Shown here: positions 24,027 to 34,169 of the stretch, in pieces
How positions within the stretch are numbered: the stretch's first letter is position 1
Layout of the letters: every line of letters begins with the position of its first letter
Source: Strigamia acuminata
Taxonomy: Eukaryota > Arthropoda > Chilopoda > Geophilomorpha > Linotaeniidae
DNA: 60,000 bases
Reading direction: 5' to 3'
Assembly: GCA_949358305.1 (NCBI GenBank)
Contig: OX442318.1
Coordinates: 8,296,501 to 8,356,500, forward strand
Notes under the pieces: model-generated
Told to the model about the DNA's origin: nothing
The model's input: only the letters and a program-made list of their open reading frames with translations
Database searches by the model: none
Position numbers and translations under genes: made by a program

Positions 24027-25748
24027 ATGCCAGGCATTTATCATCCTCACTACACGACCCCATCTCTCAACTCGAGTCAGGCATTTTTAAAAAGTGAGAA
24101 AATTTGAAACCTGATGCTTGTTATATTCTTTTTTTTTTTTTTTTTACTCTTTTCTTTTTACAGGAAGTGTAAAAAACAGAATGGTGAGTGAAATAAGGTC
24201 CCAGTGGGAACCATTCTGCTGGTAGGAAATCCCAAAGGACCAATATAAAGGGGGTTTTGGCATCAGCAAACAGGAAGAATGGTTAGGTCGACTTTATCCA
24301 GTGTTGTTTCTGCAGTTTGGGGCCGGAGCTGATTTGATAGTGGTATCACAAGTGTTTATTTACTTGTGTTTCGCAACTACAGCAAATGGAGTTGTCATCG
24401 CTCCACGAAAAAGAAAAGGTAGGAATAATTTGTGAATTAATCTAGCACTGTACAAATCTCAAATGTGTCCATCATTTACCACGTTTACATGTAGTCGGTT
24501 ATCTAGAAAACTGATCAAGTAAACAAACCAGTTTTCCAGAAAAGGAAGACTTATTCGGAGAATTAAATTCCAGTTGTACGAGGTAGATTTTGGGCGGTTT
24601 GCGCATTGCAAACTGCAACTAAACACCTGTGCGTAAAAGTGCAGTACTTCTTGCTTTTAGGAAAAATTACGTGAGCTAAATTTGATTTGTTTAGGGGCTG
24701 AAATAGATCGACAACCATTTTCTTGTTCCCGATAATCACAATGCATTATGGGTAATTCACATATGACGTCAAGTTTACCAGAAAACACGGTTAATCGGAT
24801 AAATAAAACTCGAATTTTCATTTTTTAACCCTCCCCACCCCAACCTAGGGTCAATTTTGACCTCCAAAAGTGTTTTTATTTTTTTTCTCAAAAACTATTG
24901 GGATTTTCATTCTGAAATTTCATGTATTTTCATTTAACATCATAACAAACAATAAAAAAAATAATAGATTTAAAAATCGCAAAAAAAAAATATTCACAAA
25001 ATTCCTTTGTTTACTCGCTACTTTTGAATGCAATGTTAATTATTTTTGTCGCTCTCTTTTGACAAATGCCGAATTGCTTAAATTTCTTCAGAAACATGAA
25101 ATACTCAGAGAATAAAATCATTTTCACTCATATTTGGAAAAATTCTTTCGGCTTGGGGTCAAAAATGACCCGAGTTGGGTGAGTAAGGGATTTTTTTTAG
25201 GTTGGAGCTGCGAGGGTTAAAAGAAAGAGTTATTTTTCAGTTTATTAAGTACAATTTCTAGTATTAGGATTTAGTAAAATCAAAAGAATTAAATGGGCAC
25301 AAACCCTTGTACGGACCAGGCCACAATTGGGAGCTTTACAGCAATAAGAATTTATATTTCTAGCTAATTTGCTAGAGAATTATTTATCTGTTTTCCCACA
25401 GGTTAAAATGTAACAAGCCAATTAATTACATCTCATTAGTAAATTCATCAATCATCATTGCAAACAGTCTGTTGGAAGTGAATAAGTTCTCGCTCTGGAT
25501 AGCTTATCTTTATTCTATTTTGATAAACTCCAGACAAACTGGGACATCTTGTGTCAGTATTTGTCATTTATGTTTTTGACACATGGCTGAACTAGATAAT
25601 TGAAGTTGTTGCTAAATAAATTTAAAACATTATAAATTGTTATGTTTTTATTAGTTAGTTCCCCTCAACAACTAACTTAAATCGACCTGCAGTTGCACCT
25701 TCTTTTACGGATCTAAACGAACGCTCTCGAAGACCTTATCTAGTGTAA
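24027..25748 (+). CDS. 81-residue single-pass protein with RRPYLV C-terminus
   Basis: Four exons: 24027-24093, 24164-24183 (20-nt microexon), 24316-24418 and 25693-25748. All junctions have good sites (AAAAA|GTGAGA, TTTTTACAG, ATG|GTGAGT, TTTCTGCAG, AAAAG|GTAGGA, CCTGCAG), and the coding length is exactly 82 codons. The N-terminus MPGIYHPHYTTPSLNSSQAF is followed by basic residues, a membrane segment (GADLIVVSQVFIYLCFATTA), an RKRK cluster and a tail ending NERSRRPYLV. If translation starts at the microexon ATG (24181), the membrane segment becomes a signal peptide. A strong GTAAGT overlaps the stop codon, so an alternative longer form is possible. The family is not recognised. Confidence 0.45.
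24470..24640. repeat. Dispersed repeat, TGCGTTTACATG-type, copy 1
   Basis: Shares 'aaattcca', 'ggtagattttgggcggtttg' and 'gcgcattgcaaa' blocks with 53110-53245. It starts near an ACGTTTACATG motif, like the termini at 35068 and 53225, and lies inside the third intron of the plus gene. Probable MITE family; ends are not resolved. Confidence 0.4.
24840..25250. other. Intronic AT-rich stretch
   Basis: Contains an 81-codon K/N/F-rich frame and an imperfect inverted repeat: 'agggtcaattttgacc' near 24846 and 'ggggtcaaaaatgacc' near 25155. Nothing coding is supported. Confidence 0.3.
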
Positions 25749-26819
25749 GTTTTTATTTATTTCTGCTAACATCTACCCAGACTCCTCCTCCTCCTCTTCC
25801 TTTTCCCTAACATCATAATTACAATAGACATCTGTGATAAAATTAAAGAATGGAGGCACAGAAATCAAATAAACCATTTGGCTGAATTCAACAACTTAGA
25901 GAAAGGAAAATGCATGAGCTTGTTGCCACTGTTTTGGCAGAGCAATCAGGGATACCAGCATTCATCAAATCTCTAAAAAAAATTACAGAAAGGACAAAAA
26001 CTATTTCTATTATCTTTTTCACATTACTCATTTGGAATTTGATGGCTTGTGTTTATCAAACTGCAGATCGAATATTGCATTACATGGATGAACCAACAGC
26101 AGTTGATGCACATTTAATCCTAACAACAAACAATTTCCTTATGTTTATTTCTATCCAACAACTACACAAGAATATGAGGATATAAAGTCAAAGCACGTTC
26201 AAAACTCATCAGGACCAATTAAACTTGATGACCGAAATAAAATATTTAATTATACCTAGTTAAACCTAATATAATGAATGTCCATTTTTCTGCGGTAAAC
26301 CTTGTTTTCTCTTTTTTTAATCCAACAATAAATGTTAACCAAAAGTCATAAATGAAATAAATATTCACAGTATAAATCACTTGTAAATATTGTAATAAGG
26401 GGTTTCATTAAATGAGCGATTAGTTGATTACTTTGATTAGTCGATTACTTGATGAGTCATGTGACTGGATTCAACCAATCCCGAGAATAATTATTTCATC
26501 AAATAAGCAACTAAGCAACTAATCAAGTACCGGTAATCACTCCAAACCATGATTTTCTGCTGACTTGGGCCGATTATAAGTGCTCTCTCAACTGAAACCA
26601 ACATGGCGGCACCAGACTCGCTTCAACTACACATGGTCATAATATAACAAAGTCTGCTCAGTTTAGGTTAAACTGAACACATGAAACAGTTAGGTGGTTG
26701 CAATTATTATTTGTAAGAACTTTTTTTTAAACAATTGCGACGTATTTAGGTTACAATTTAAACAATTCCGCCCATCGGAGCAATAATCACATAATCAGAT
26801 TTTTGTTGGGCCTTCAATA

Positions 26820-27239
26820 AGGGGTTTCATAAATGGTGCGCTGAAGGCGCTGAAGCGATTATGACGATTATTCTGCTGAAGTGATTATCATGTGACTTGG
26901 ATGGGCCAATCACATGAATAATCGCTTCAGCGTTTCAGCGCTTATTTATAATCGTCTGAAAAGGAGTTTTTAGTGCTGAAGAGTGCTTAAACTAAGGAAA
27001 TAAGAGTTGGTTGTAAATATTTAAAAAAATTAAAATAAATAATTAATTTAATTTAAAAAAATAAATAAATAGGTTACAAAAATACATTAAAAAAATAAGA
27101 ATAATAAAAAAAAAAAAAAAAAAGTTATGTGACTTAAGGAATAATCACTTGGATCTGGTGTGGGTCCTCAATAATGCAGTGATTGTGATTATTGGAACAA
27201 TCACTTCAGCGCCTTCAGCGTGTCATTTATGAAACCCCT
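26820..27239. mobile_element. MITE, AGGGGTTTCATAAATG family, copy 2 (nested)
   Basis: 420 bp with termini AGGGGTTTCATAAATGGTGC / inverted AGGGGTTTCATAAATGACAC, flanked by TA. Subterminal GCGCTGAAGGCGCTGAAGCG is repeated inverted at the right end. Same family as 6644-7230 and inserted inside the larger element. Confidence 0.88.
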
Positions 27240-27262
27240 TAATAATTGAGTGATTACGATTA

Positions 27263-27605
27263 TTGCAATAATCAACTAATCGCAATAATCAACTAATCGC
27301 AATAATCAACTAATCGCAATAATCAACTAATCGCAATAATCAACTAATCGCAATAATCAACTAATCGCAATAATCAACTAATCGCAATAATCAACTAATC
27401 GCAATAATCAACTAATCGCAATAATCAACTAATCGCAATAATCAACTAATCGCAATAATCAACTAATCGCAATAATCAACTAATCGCAATAATCAACTAA
27501 TCGCAATAATCAACTAATCGCAATAATCAACTAATCGCAATAATCAACTAATCGCAATAATCAACTAATCGCAATAATCAACTAATCGCAATAATCAACT
27601 AATCA
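27263..27605. repeat. 17-bp tandem array, about 20 identical copies
   Basis: Unit AATCGCAATAATCAACT repeated with essentially no variation until the last copy. The unit derives from the subterminal sequence of the enclosing MITE ('gattagttgatta' inverted), so the array arose by expansion of the element's own end. Homogeneity implies recent expansion. Confidence 0.95.
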
Positions 27606-28859
27606 CAATAATCGCTCATTTAATAAAACCCCTTATTTAAAAATTACGATGCTTTTTTTGCAACGGTTGAGTTAGTTTATTTTATGTGTGGCCCAAGACA
27701 ATCCATTTTCTTCCAATGTGGCCCGGGGAAGGCAGAATGTTAAAGCTAACACTTTTATTCAAAAAGTGAAATCTATAAAAAAAAAATTTTTTTTAACTGT
27801 CGAACCATGCTCAAATTTTTAGATATTCTATTTCTAAAATGTTACCATATTTTTACAATTAATAACCTCATGTATTCTGCAGATAATAACTAGATTCAGT
27901 AATAAAAAAATTTAACATGTTTTAGTTTCACTTTATCAATACTTAGAGAAACCTGAGCGATAACAACTTGCATGACTGCTTACATCCTTGTTTCGTTGAA
28001 AAATTTACTTGCAGGTATAAGCCTTTTACTCGATTTCCCAAAACCTTGCAAAATACATTTTCTTGACTGTGGAAGAAGTTGGCATTACATGTTTCATTCC
28101 CACAGATTTCCATTTTATGAGGCAAGAAGCATACCTAAATGCAATGAAACTGACAGTCAGGATCAGCTGAAGAGATTGAGAGATTATATCTATTTCGAAG
28201 ATGCAATAAAACATTGCAAAAACAAGATTTGTGTGACGTTATGCAACAAAGCAGAACATACACAATACCTGATTCTGAGAACACCAGAAGTTTACATTGT
28301 TAACAATTATGTTCGTCCACTACAAGATCATTTTTCTTACGATGTAATCCCTTTATTATGTGACATTGGGGGAAACATCAGCCTGTATTTTGGCATGTCT
28401 TGCTTCTTGTAAAGTTTAGCAAAAAAAAACAACAAAAGCAAATTGCAAACTGAATAATATCCAATCTCCAAAACTGTTACTCTTGTTAAGAGATAAAATT
28501 ATTAATTTCCCACTCATTATTGAATGTGGGCATAGTTTAGAAATAACAAAAGCTGAGAAGATTTTATCTGAAAAATTGAATACCGATTGTGATCAATACC
28601 AACTCTTTGATTTACTCCATCAATCATCTGAATTCGCAAACAAAACAATGCAATTGTGGAATGTTTATTCAAACTTTAATATCTACAAGAAAAATGGGAA
28701 AGATATGATGAAAGTAAGTAAACAAAATATAAAATCACCACAGTAGTGATGCTTTTTATAGCTTGGTAAACATTTTTATTGCACCAATTTATCAGTTATA
28801 TCAACACTGTTAGGAATGAATGTGCTTTGCACTTAACAAAGATATGACAAAAAAAATAT

Positions 28860-29176
28860 TTAATTAAAATATTTATAGAAAATTAGCAATTTGTCCAACC
28901 ACCATGCACATCAAACTGTGAAACTCTTGTTGTCTGCATAAAGTTAGATGACACTGACGCCACTGAGAAATTTGCCATAGCCATGACCTTAGTCTTGACC
29001 TTGGGCTGTCCGAATGCCACCATGTTCCTTACTAATGAGCTGCAAGACTTAACATTGGAATTTTCCTTTCACACAATGTTCAAAACAGCAAAGCATTTTT
29101 CAGGTTTGGAATTTCAATTTGAGTTATTGTTTTTGCCACCATCATCCACAATCCACAATTCTTCCATTGTTTTTTA
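28860..29176 (+). other. Open frame after the channel pseudogene
   Basis: About 96 codons are open from a TTAG acceptor-like site near 28885 to TAA at 29174-29176, with Cys and Thr/Asp-rich composition (VVCIKLDDTDATEKF). It does not match exon 7 or later exons of the intact DEG/ENaC gene. No ATG occurs before 28983. Unrecognised and possibly non-coding. Confidence 0.2.
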
Positions 29177-29877
29177 AACAAATAGGAATAATAATGGTTG
29201 ATTGTCAAGGCATGCCAATTCAAGATTTTTTCTCTTGGCTAAATTGAAGGAGAAAAAATGTAGTTCTGTTTAATCGGATTAATTAACTCATAATTAATTT
29301 TTTAAATTTTTTTTGAAAGTTTTTTTTAAAATATTTTTTAAAAATTTTTTTAAAATGATTTTATGGTTTTTGGCTGGAGATCAGCAATTTCAGTGATTTC
29401 TGATCCATTAAAACCAAACATATGAAATTGTTACAAACCTTTAAAGATATTTGTGCATCATTTGCTGAGAAATTAAATAAAATTTTGTATTTAAGCAATT
29501 TCAAAAGCACAGCAGCAAAAAATTCATCAATAATGGATCGTTGTATTCCACATATTGTAAACATGATTTGAAAAACGAAACTTTCATTTCCTGTTTCCAT
29601 GTACCGGAAAAATGAATAATTCACTAGAAATTATTATATGTATTTTTTTAATTTGAAATATCAAAACATCATCAAAACACAATATTGGAAAACATACTTT
29701 ATCTCGTGTGAGCAAGAAAGCTGAAGCCACACGTTACAGGTTTTATAAAAACCACAGGTAAGCTTTTTCAGAATCAAACAATTTAGAAAAAGGTTAAAAA
29801 AAATTCTCCTTTTCTTTTTAATGAGTCAAAATCTGTTCTAGTTCTGATCGTTTATGTAATGGTTTGTGGTATCCGAG

Positions 29878-30042
29878 CAGTGCTGGACTGGCCCGGCGGA
29901 CTACTGAGAATTTCCAGGTGGCTTGTGGCCCGTTAGCCCATGGCGGGTTTACCGTGGTCCGTCCCTGGCCCACCGTAGCAAGTCCCTGTGGCCCGACCCA
30001 TCCAGATTTCCCGGTACTAAATTTGTATCCAGTCCAGCCCTG
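29878..30042. mobile_element. hAT-like MITE
   Basis: Termini CAGTGCTGGACTGG and CCAGTCCAGCCCTG are inverted copies. Flanks show an 8-bp duplication with one mismatch (TATCCGAG at 29870, TATCCAAG at 30043), as expected for hAT. The body is GC-rich with no transposase. A fragment of the same family lies at 16827-16869. Confidence 0.82.
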
Positions 30043-30049
30043 TATCCAA

Positions 30050-31120
30050 GAGGTTCGGTTGACTTGTAACTGCATCGCCACAATTTTGGTTGGTTGTTGG
30101 TGTGGCGGATGGTCAACGCCTGTCCTGGTCAAGAGTAGTGGGGGGGGGGGTAAGGCTGGTTGCACCAACTCCGTTTTCTGTCCACATCTCTGCAGCAGTG
30201 CCAGTTATGCAAATTCTAACCAGGGGAATCAATTTTTTAGGTCATTTTACATCAAATCAGCACGCTTTTGATACTTTTTCAATTTTGGCCATTTTTCCAT
30301 AGGTTAGCTTTTGACTTGTCTCTACTTTAGAAAATTGCAATTTTCTTAAAACTTTAGTAGATAAGATTTGAGAAGTAGTCATTTTTAGACTAAATACATG
30401 TTGCTCTACAAGTTTACAATTAGAAATTTTTGTCTATCTCTAATGGTTTCCAAGATAATTTTCCAATGACCTTGAAGGAACATCCTAAGGTCAAATTTTG
30501 GGTCACCAAAAAATTGCCCCACCCAACTTTAATACTTAACCATCATTAGATTAAATGCATTGTCAGCACTTTCAGAAATATTTAGTAGAGTGACCGACTT
30601 TTCTTCCTGGATTCGCAGGACACAATTTTCATTAGTGTAATCCTAGGATTCAAAACCAGATCTGGCTACCCAGGACAGGAGTTGGATACCCAGGACACAT
30701 TCGGGATTAAGTCATTTGTCTTAATTCGAATGGGATCAGAACTCCGTAAAGGTGCGCGGGGTGACATAATCCCTTGCATCAAATTGTATTAACTTCCCTT
30801 TCTTGTCAGTCTCCCTGTTTAGTCTTATTCTGCAGATTTTAAGGTCCACTAGAGGCCAGACTAAAAACAAAAAAATGACATTTACTTGCATGTTCTGCAT
30901 AGTGCGAAATTAAATATTATTAAAACCAGCATTCTTTAAAGTTTGTAAAGCTGCTTTAAGTTAATTCACCGTTTATTTCAACAATCTAAGTCTACAAGTA
31001 AATACAAGACAGTGCCCACTGTTGTTTCTGCAATTTAGCACATATGGCTGTTATTTAATTATTCTCAATAATTTCAATGTCTTAAGCAGTGTACCAAGTA
31101 GCAAATATCATTGAGGAAAA
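30050..31120. other. Spacer between the two channel loci
   Basis: Mixed AT-rich DNA with a G-run at 30140-30149 and short open frames. No promoter motif for the downstream gene is clear and no exon is supported. Confidence 0.4.
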
Positions 31121-31126
31121 TAAACA

Positions 31127-34100
31127 ATGGATGGACAGCAATCAAATCGATGTTTAGGACGGATTCAACAACTTCGAAAAAGAAAAATGCGTCAGCTAGT
31201 TGCAACTGAGTTGGCAGAACAATCAACTGTACCACCATTCATCAAATCTGTACAATCTATTTCCAAAAAAAAGAAAACTATATCTATGCTATTGTTCACA
31301 TTGCTCATAATCAATTTAGTAGTTTGTGTTTCTCAAACACTGGAACGAATATTGTTTTTGATGAGCGAACCAACAGTAGTTGATGTGCACATAATTGAAA
31401 CAATACATGGTACTTTTCCATTCGTTTATTTATATCCACACACTACGAAAGAATTTAACAACTACATTGCTGAAAGAAGTGGAAGAAATTCTGATAAAGA
31501 TCAATGCGATTCTAACCTCCTTCATAGAAAGAATACATTTCTATATAAAATGGAAGAAGCTATGAAATGTCTTAGTGTACGTAGCTATTTAACTGATGCC
31601 TACTTTATCATGGTAATCTCTAGTTCTGTTTTTACCAAACAATATATTTAACCAAAATGTATATGCTTCAAATCTTTTCAGCACAAATACGGCATAAATA
31701 TTACAATTAAAAATTACGAATCTTTTTCGACAACAGTTCAACTTTTCAGTTGTAAGTTTCAAAACCTTTTTCCTAACAAAATTTAGAATTTATTATTTTT
31801 AGCACTAAAAATTCCATATGGAAATTATAATTACAAGATGGTGATTAACCTCAAATTTCCTCAAGGTTGTAAATCTATTTATGTGAGTCTACAAGTCAGT
31901 TCAATTTCATATAGTTCGTATACAGTGTAGGCTGCGTAACCCGGACATAGGACGGGACCCAAAAACTTGTCCGGTCTAGGGAATGTCCGGATGGTAGAGG
32001 AGATTTAATATTGCTGAGTATTGGACGGGACCAAATCAGGCCCTCCAAACTGTCCGGACCACACAGCTGTCCGGACAGTGCTATGTCCGGGCTACGCAGC
32101 CTACACTGTAGTTGGAATTATTTTGTTTATTCTTTCAAAGGCCCTGATAGATCCATCACCAGTCGTCTATCATATACCAAGAGTATACACTGAACTTTTA
32201 CTATTAAAAACCAAAAATCAGGCCGTAATTAATTTACAAAAGGTACGAATTAAAGGATACCTTCATCCTTTAGCTGTTTACCATACACTGCTTTCATTGC
32301 TCGAAAGGTTGATATTTTTTTAAATCATAACATGCATTTTGTTGTTGAACTTTCCCATCCGAGCAGTGACTAAATTTGCGTAACAATTTTTACAATGCAT
32401 TTGTTGCGTAATCATTCTAGGTCTAATGTCTTTCTTTGGTGGAATCTAGGACGATTAGCTACAGGACCTCACATCTGGCACAATTTAATTGTTAGACTGA
32501 AATGCAAATGGTGGACAAATTGACATCCCGCACTTACATTTTTGTCAGTCGTTATTGGGCTTGTGTGGTACGGTATACAGTTATAACCACTGGTTGTAAC
32601 TGTAGTTCAATTTTATTTAACGTTTGATTAAAAATTATATCTAAAAATATGAGGTGCGGCACAAAAAATTATGAACACATGGGATTTGTACGTTTTGAAA
32701 TGATCTCGTCATTTTATGGTTTTCTAACCTATTCCAGTCGTTTTTTTTACATCAAAATAACCAAGAAACCATGTTTTTGAACATGGGAACTTTTAATTTT
32801 CGTCATCATAACAACTAAAATGAAAAAATACCGAGGTTCAAAAAATTATGAACAGTAGATTAAAAATGATTTATGACAATGTAGGCAGTGATTTAGTACC
32901 ATTTAATACCAAATAAAGTTACCTTACTTTAGGATAACTACGTACACCCTGTCTGAAATGGAATTAATTAGTGATTTTAATGTGAATTTTAATGTAAATG
33001 CCGGATGTCTACAGTCCGCCATTTGCCCGCAAAAAGTTTTAACAATGCGGTACAACTTGGATTTAAAAAAAATGGCGGATGTGAAGTCCTGTAGCTAATC
33101 GTCCTAGGTGGAATTAAGTTATCACAAGTTCAAAGCTAAAATTGGCAAAAATTCAGCACTTACAGTTTCCCTAAGGGATGCATTTGAGGTCCACTTAGCA
33201 AAAATCACTGAGTTTTTCTTGCGCAAATTGGATCTGTCGTGTTTGGTAAAGAAGACGCGCTGTTGACATGACCTATTAGTCGTTTAATGAATGCTGCAAG
33301 GTCATCCTGCATGTGACCTTGCCGGGTGTGCGTCGCCACCTGGCGATCACCACAGGATCTCCTGGGTGATTGTTGTCCGGGCATCAGGATTCACTTCCAG
33401 TGGCTTGTGCGGCGCTCCTGGATGGCGTGAAACGTAGTGCGCGCGTTCGAGACAACGTTCTTTGGCTGTATACATTTGTCTGATTTATCATTCTGCGGGT
33501 GAAAAGGTAGTCTGGATCGTCTGATCAGGTTGGAAGCTGGATTCAGAAGTGTGGCAGAAAATCCGGTTGGTAAGAGATCAATGGCTTTGACATCAGGACT
33601 GCACTTCCTGTTTAAGGAAAGGCCTTCCTGATTGGGCCAGATCAATCTTGACCAAGCATTCTAAATGTCCATTGTTGTCATGAATTTGCATATTCGCTCC
33701 CTAGCGGATATGGGCAGTGCCTGGAAGTGGCCGAAATTGGCAACTCGCGTCGCCTGTTGTCTTCTGTGCATTGTGGGTCTCTGTGGCCATTGTACCAATG
33801 CCACTGTAAGGGTAGAGAAGCGACCGCGTGGTTTAAGGGTTAAGTCGAATATGGCTTTATTCCGAAAATGATTAATATGTAATACAAAATATACGGTGGA
33901 CGAGGGTGTCGCTGGGCGCGTCCTGGTGGTCAGTAGTGGTCAGTCAGGGGTCCGAGGTTTTAGGAAGTGATTGGGCGAGACCGGGTTGGTCACAGCCACG
34001 TATTGATAAAATTATGTTCTAGTACCACTTTATCAACACAAAGAGAAATCCCTGTGATAACAACATAGGAGACTGCTTTCGTTCATGCTACGTGAAAGAT

Positions 34101-34130
34101 TTCCCTTGCAGGTAATTATACATTGGAAGA

Positions 34131-34169
<39 letters not shown>

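Larger units (their letters stand above)
26398..27633. mobile_element. Composite MITE, AGGGGTTTCATTAAATG family
   Basis: Termini AGGGGTTTCATTAAATGAGC and, inverted, AGGGGTTTTATTAAATGAGC are flanked by TA. The interior holds a complete second MITE (26820-27239) and a 17-bp tandem array. The termini resemble those of the inner element, so the two families are related. It occupies the place of exons 2-4 of the DEG/ENaC pseudogene. Confidence 0.8.
25850..28712 (+). pseudogene. Broken DEG/ENaC tandem-subunit channel gene
   Basis: This locus is a paralogue of the gene at 31127-36619. The exon-1 homologue (25850-26259) has an in-frame TGA at codon 12 and a frameshift just before the FPxVY motif. 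Exons 2-4 are missing, replaced by nested MITEs (26398-27633). The exon-5 homologue (27947-28014) is open and the same length (68 nt), but its first cysteine is Ser. The exon-6 homologue (28106-28412) retains the Cys-rich region and GGNISLYFGMSC, then a stop. About 70 nt later, the start of the second unit's ectodomain (INFPLIIECG... to FDLLHQSSEFANK) reappears, ending at a conserved GTAAGT. The linker and second TM1 are deleted, and exons 7-11 are not found. Confidence 0.85.

Noticed and set aside
25910-26185. Upstream DEG/ENaC locus as a functional short gene
   Set aside because: An in-frame stop near the start, a frameshift before the ectodomain motif, loss of exons 2-4 and loss of the second TM1 show that it is a pseudogene.
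27263-27605. CRISPR-like array
   Set aside because: Units are contiguous 17-bp tandem copies with no unique spacers, in a eukaryotic context, and derive from a MITE end.
32021-32323. 100-codon plus frame continuing past exon 4 of the channel gene
   Set aside because: Its first half lies in the 186-bp MITE. Only 32141-32242 is retained as exon 4, because the GTACGA donor and phase-0 exon 5 restore the Lys-Arg-x-x-Cys region typical of the family.
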